A DNA stretch of 64,000 bases from Paenibacillus timonensis (GTDB lineage Bacteria > Bacillota > Bacilli > Paenibacillales > Paenibacillaceae): assembly GCF_022427145.1 (NCBI RefSeq), contig NZ_JAKSXN010000001.1, positions 123,393-187,392 of the forward strand, in the 5' to 3' direction. A program made the translations under genes and the position numbers. The notes beneath the pieces are model-generated. The model searched no databases, was not told the DNA's origin, and saw only the letters and a program-made list of their open reading frames with translations. Numbering within the stretch: position 1 is the first letter of the stretch; each line of letters starts with the position of its first letter. Below are positions 62,298-64,000 of the stretch, piece by piece.

Positions 62298-63749
62298 TCA
62301 CTGAAGGCCGAGGTATTCTTTGATGCCGTCTACGATGCCTTGGGCGACTTTACTGCGGTACTCGTCGGTCGCCAACAGCGCATCATCGTTCTTGTTGCTT
62401 AAGTACCCGCATTCCAGCAGCACGGCCGGCATGGTGGTCTCCCGGGTCACGTGCAGGCTCTGCGTGCGGACTTTGCGATCGGCCAAGCCGGAGGCTTCAA
62501 CCAGATGCCTATGCATGACTTTAGCCAGATCCAGGCTGGCCGCGCGGGTATAGTAGGTCTCCACGCCGCTGGCCGAGGCGGAACCGGAATTCGCGTGTAC
62601 GGAAATGAAGATATCCGCGTTCACGTTTTCGGCGATTTTCACTCGGTCCGGCAATGTCGGATAAGTATCGCTTTCGCGCGTTAACACCAGGTTGATGTTA
62701 GGGTCGTTCTGCAGGAGCTGCTGCACCTTTAGTACTACCGCCAGGTTAAAGTCCTTTTCCTTCTTCTTCGTTACGCTGATTGCGCCCGGATCGCTTCCTC
62801 CATGGCCGGCATCCAGTACGACCGTCTTCTTCCCGTCGCCGCCGGAAGCTCCGCCCTGGCTCGGGTCCATGTTCAAATTAACGAGGATCAAGCCGTCGTT
62901 TTCGTTGACGAGCTGGTAACTCACCTTATAGTTCAAATCCAGTACGACCCGTACGGTCGATGGGCTGCTGCTGAACAACGCGTATCTGACCTTGGATACA
63001 TCGGGATAATCCGTCACTTCGATAGAACCGCTTTGGTTTGCGTCGAGCGGTGCGCCATTAGCCAACGTTTCAGCAAATTGCGCTTGCGGTAGATCGATCA
63101 CCAGCCGTTCCGGGCCGTTCATCGTAAAAATATTTGGCGTCACGTTATTATCGACCGCAATCATCAAGCTGTTATTGCTGAACCCGATCCCGGTTACTTT
63201 GGCCAGCTTGGAGGTATCCACCGGCGGCACAACCGTTCCCGGTTGCTGTTCGCCCGTGCCCGTGCCGGAGCCTGATCCGGCATTGCCGGCACTCCCGCTG
63301 CCGCTGCCGGAGCTTGGCGTCGTCAGATAAGCCGCTTTCGCCGCATTGTCCCAAGACACCTTCAACCCCATCTGCTCCCCGACGAAACGCATCGGCACGA
63401 GCGTCGTGTCCTCGGCAAGCTTCGGCGCGATCGTCAGTTTGATTTCGCTGCCGTTGACGGAAGCAGTTGTTTTATTGACATTGAGAATTAGCGTTGTACC
63501 CGATTGCTTTATGGTTACCGTGCGCGTCTTTTTCTCATAGTTGACGTCAAAACCCAGCTCCTCCGCGACGACACGAATTGGAATCATCACATTTCCGTTC
63601 ACATTTTGGACTTGTCCATTTTCGGGCAAAGCGAGCGCTTTCCCATCCAGATAAATACTCGTACTGCCTGACGCGGCATGTCCTGTTTGCGCCATCACGA
63701 ACAGCAGCATCCAGGCGAACATGAGCGCCGCCAAACCTTTTTTCTTCAT
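62298..63749 (-). CDS. N-acetylmuramoyl-L-alanine amidase with stalk and AMIN domains
   Basis: A 483-residue exported protein. Signal peptide at residues 1-25. A copper-amine-oxidase-N-like stalk domain at about 32-146 (VQNVNGNVMIPIRVVAEELGFDV, VPMRFVGEQMGL). A Gly/Ser-rich linker at about 148-172. An AMIN domain at about 180-300 for cell-wall targeting. An Amidase_3 catalytic domain at about 308-480: VVLDAGHGGSDPGA, ISVHANSG and LLECGYLSNKND supply the zinc and catalytic residues. It cleaves the amide bond between muramic acid and the stem peptide. It is the first gene of the GerMN-SLH cluster. Confidence 0.93.
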   Translation of the reverse strand: MKKKGLAALMFAWMLLFVMAQTGHAASGSTSIYLDGKALALPENGQVQNVNGNVMIPIRVVAEELGFDVNYEKKTRTVTIKQSGTTLILNVNKTTASVNGSEIKLTIAPKLAEDTTLVPMRFVGEQMGLKVSWDNAAKAAYLTTPSSGSGSGSAGNAGSGSGTGTGEQQPGTVVPPVDTSKLAKVTGIGFSNNSLMIAVDNNVTPNIFTMNGPERLVIDLPQAQFAETLANGAPLDANQSGSIEVTDYPDVSKVRYALFSSSPSTVRVVLDLNYKVSYQLVNENDGLILVNLNMDPSQGGASGGDGKKTVVLDAGHGGSDPGAISVTKKKEKDFNLAVVLKVQQLLQNDPNINLVLTRESDTYPTLPDRVKIAENVNADIFISVHANSGSASASGVETYYTRAASLDLAKVMHRHLVEASGLADRKVRTQSLHVTRETTMPAVLLECGYLSNKNDDALLATDEYRSKVAQGIVDGIKEYLGLQ

Positions 63750-63946
63750 CCGTCACCCCTACCATCCTAGAATTTTTGCCTCATGATGACCGATGAGTTT
63801 TTGCTTGCGTTTCGACATCACCAGACGACATATTAGACGCCAGAAGCCATGAAAAGTTGCGAAATTATGGCATTTTTCTGCTTAACTTTTGCCAGAGCTT
63901 CCTATGAAAATCCTGGGTTTCCTTAAAACGGTAGAGGCCTATGAGC

Positions 63947-63989
63947 GAAAAAATAGCCCGGCATATCGCAAACGCGATTTGCCGGACTG
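63947..63989 (-). terminator. terminator of a gene lying beyond the right edge
   Basis: On the minus strand AGTCCGGCAAATCGCGTTTGCG pairs with its complement in CGCAAACGCGATTTGCCGG-like order, followed by TATTTTTTCGC. The transcript must come from a minus-strand gene beyond position 64000. The rest of 63750-63946 shows no gene, but should contain the amidase promoter. Confidence 0.7.
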
Positions 63990-64000
63990 AACTCACTTTA

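Overview
The window is chromosomal DNA from a low-to-mid GC, endospore-forming, nitrogen-fixing Firmicute, most probably a Paenibacillus (Paenibacillaceae). The evidence is a GerAB-type germination permease, GerMN and SLH envelope proteins, Shine-Dalgarno (AGGAGG) starts throughout, a YesN/YesM-type two-component pair, and a compact nif operon in the order nifB-H-D-K-E-N-X-(DUF269-like)-hesA-nifV, an arrangement known from diazotrophic Paenibacillus. The species cannot be named from the sequence alone.

Layout. 1-1.4 kb: end of a spore-germination (ger) operon. 1.4-8 kb: housekeeping genes (ABC ATPase, GNAT, rRNA methyltransferase, RluA-type pseudouridine synthase, MarR, ilvE with a divergent LysR gene, a small zinc-ribbon/HhH protein). 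8-12.6 kb: parE-parC. 12.6-17.1 kb: an ABC-2 exporter with an SGNH hydrolase, tRNA-Lys(CUU), and pspA with a DUF4178 gene. 17.1-17.9 kb: gene-free stretch with two families of repeats. 17.9-27.0 kb: a CAP-domain protein, mglBAC, and a three-component sugar-sensing unit (response regulator, histidine kinase, sugar-binding lipoprotein). 27.2-34.1 kb: a peptidase-like gene with an in-frame amber codon near its 5' end, an intergenic repeat patch, and livKHMGF followed by an EmrE-family transporter gene. 34.4-44.7 kb: GNAT, a heterodimeric ABC exporter, the double dynamin DynA, a methyltransferase and a helix-turn-helix/PBP regulator. 44.8-46.4 kb: modA-modB. 46.4-57.4 kb: the nif operon on the minus strand. 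57.8-63.7 kb: a small conserved protein, nth, an SLH protein, a GerMN lipoprotein and an N-acetylmuramoyl-L-alanine amidase.

How the genes work together. The nif operon encodes the nitrogenase structural proteins (NifHDK), the FeMo-cofactor assembly proteins (NifB, NifEN, NifX, DUF269-like protein, HesA) and the homocitrate supplier NifV. Molybdate uptake genes (modA, modB and a likely regulator) lie convergent to it and share a terminator, but no modC is present in the window. Upstream of nifB are two boxes matching the GlnR/TnrA consensus TGTNA-N7-TNACA (one perfect, one with a single mismatch). A very similar pair, again one perfect and one single-mismatch box, lies upstream of livK 23 kb away. 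This suggests that branched-chain amino acid uptake and nitrogen fixation are under a common nitrogen control. The sugar region looks like an autonomous sense-and-import module: a lipoprotein, kinase and regulator encoded with 4-base overlaps, followed by a separately terminated mglBAC transporter.

Gene starts were adjusted to the best ribosome-binding site where the longest open frame was clearly too long (nifH, nifK, nifN, livK, the histidine kinase, its response regulator, the first ABC exporter subunit and others).
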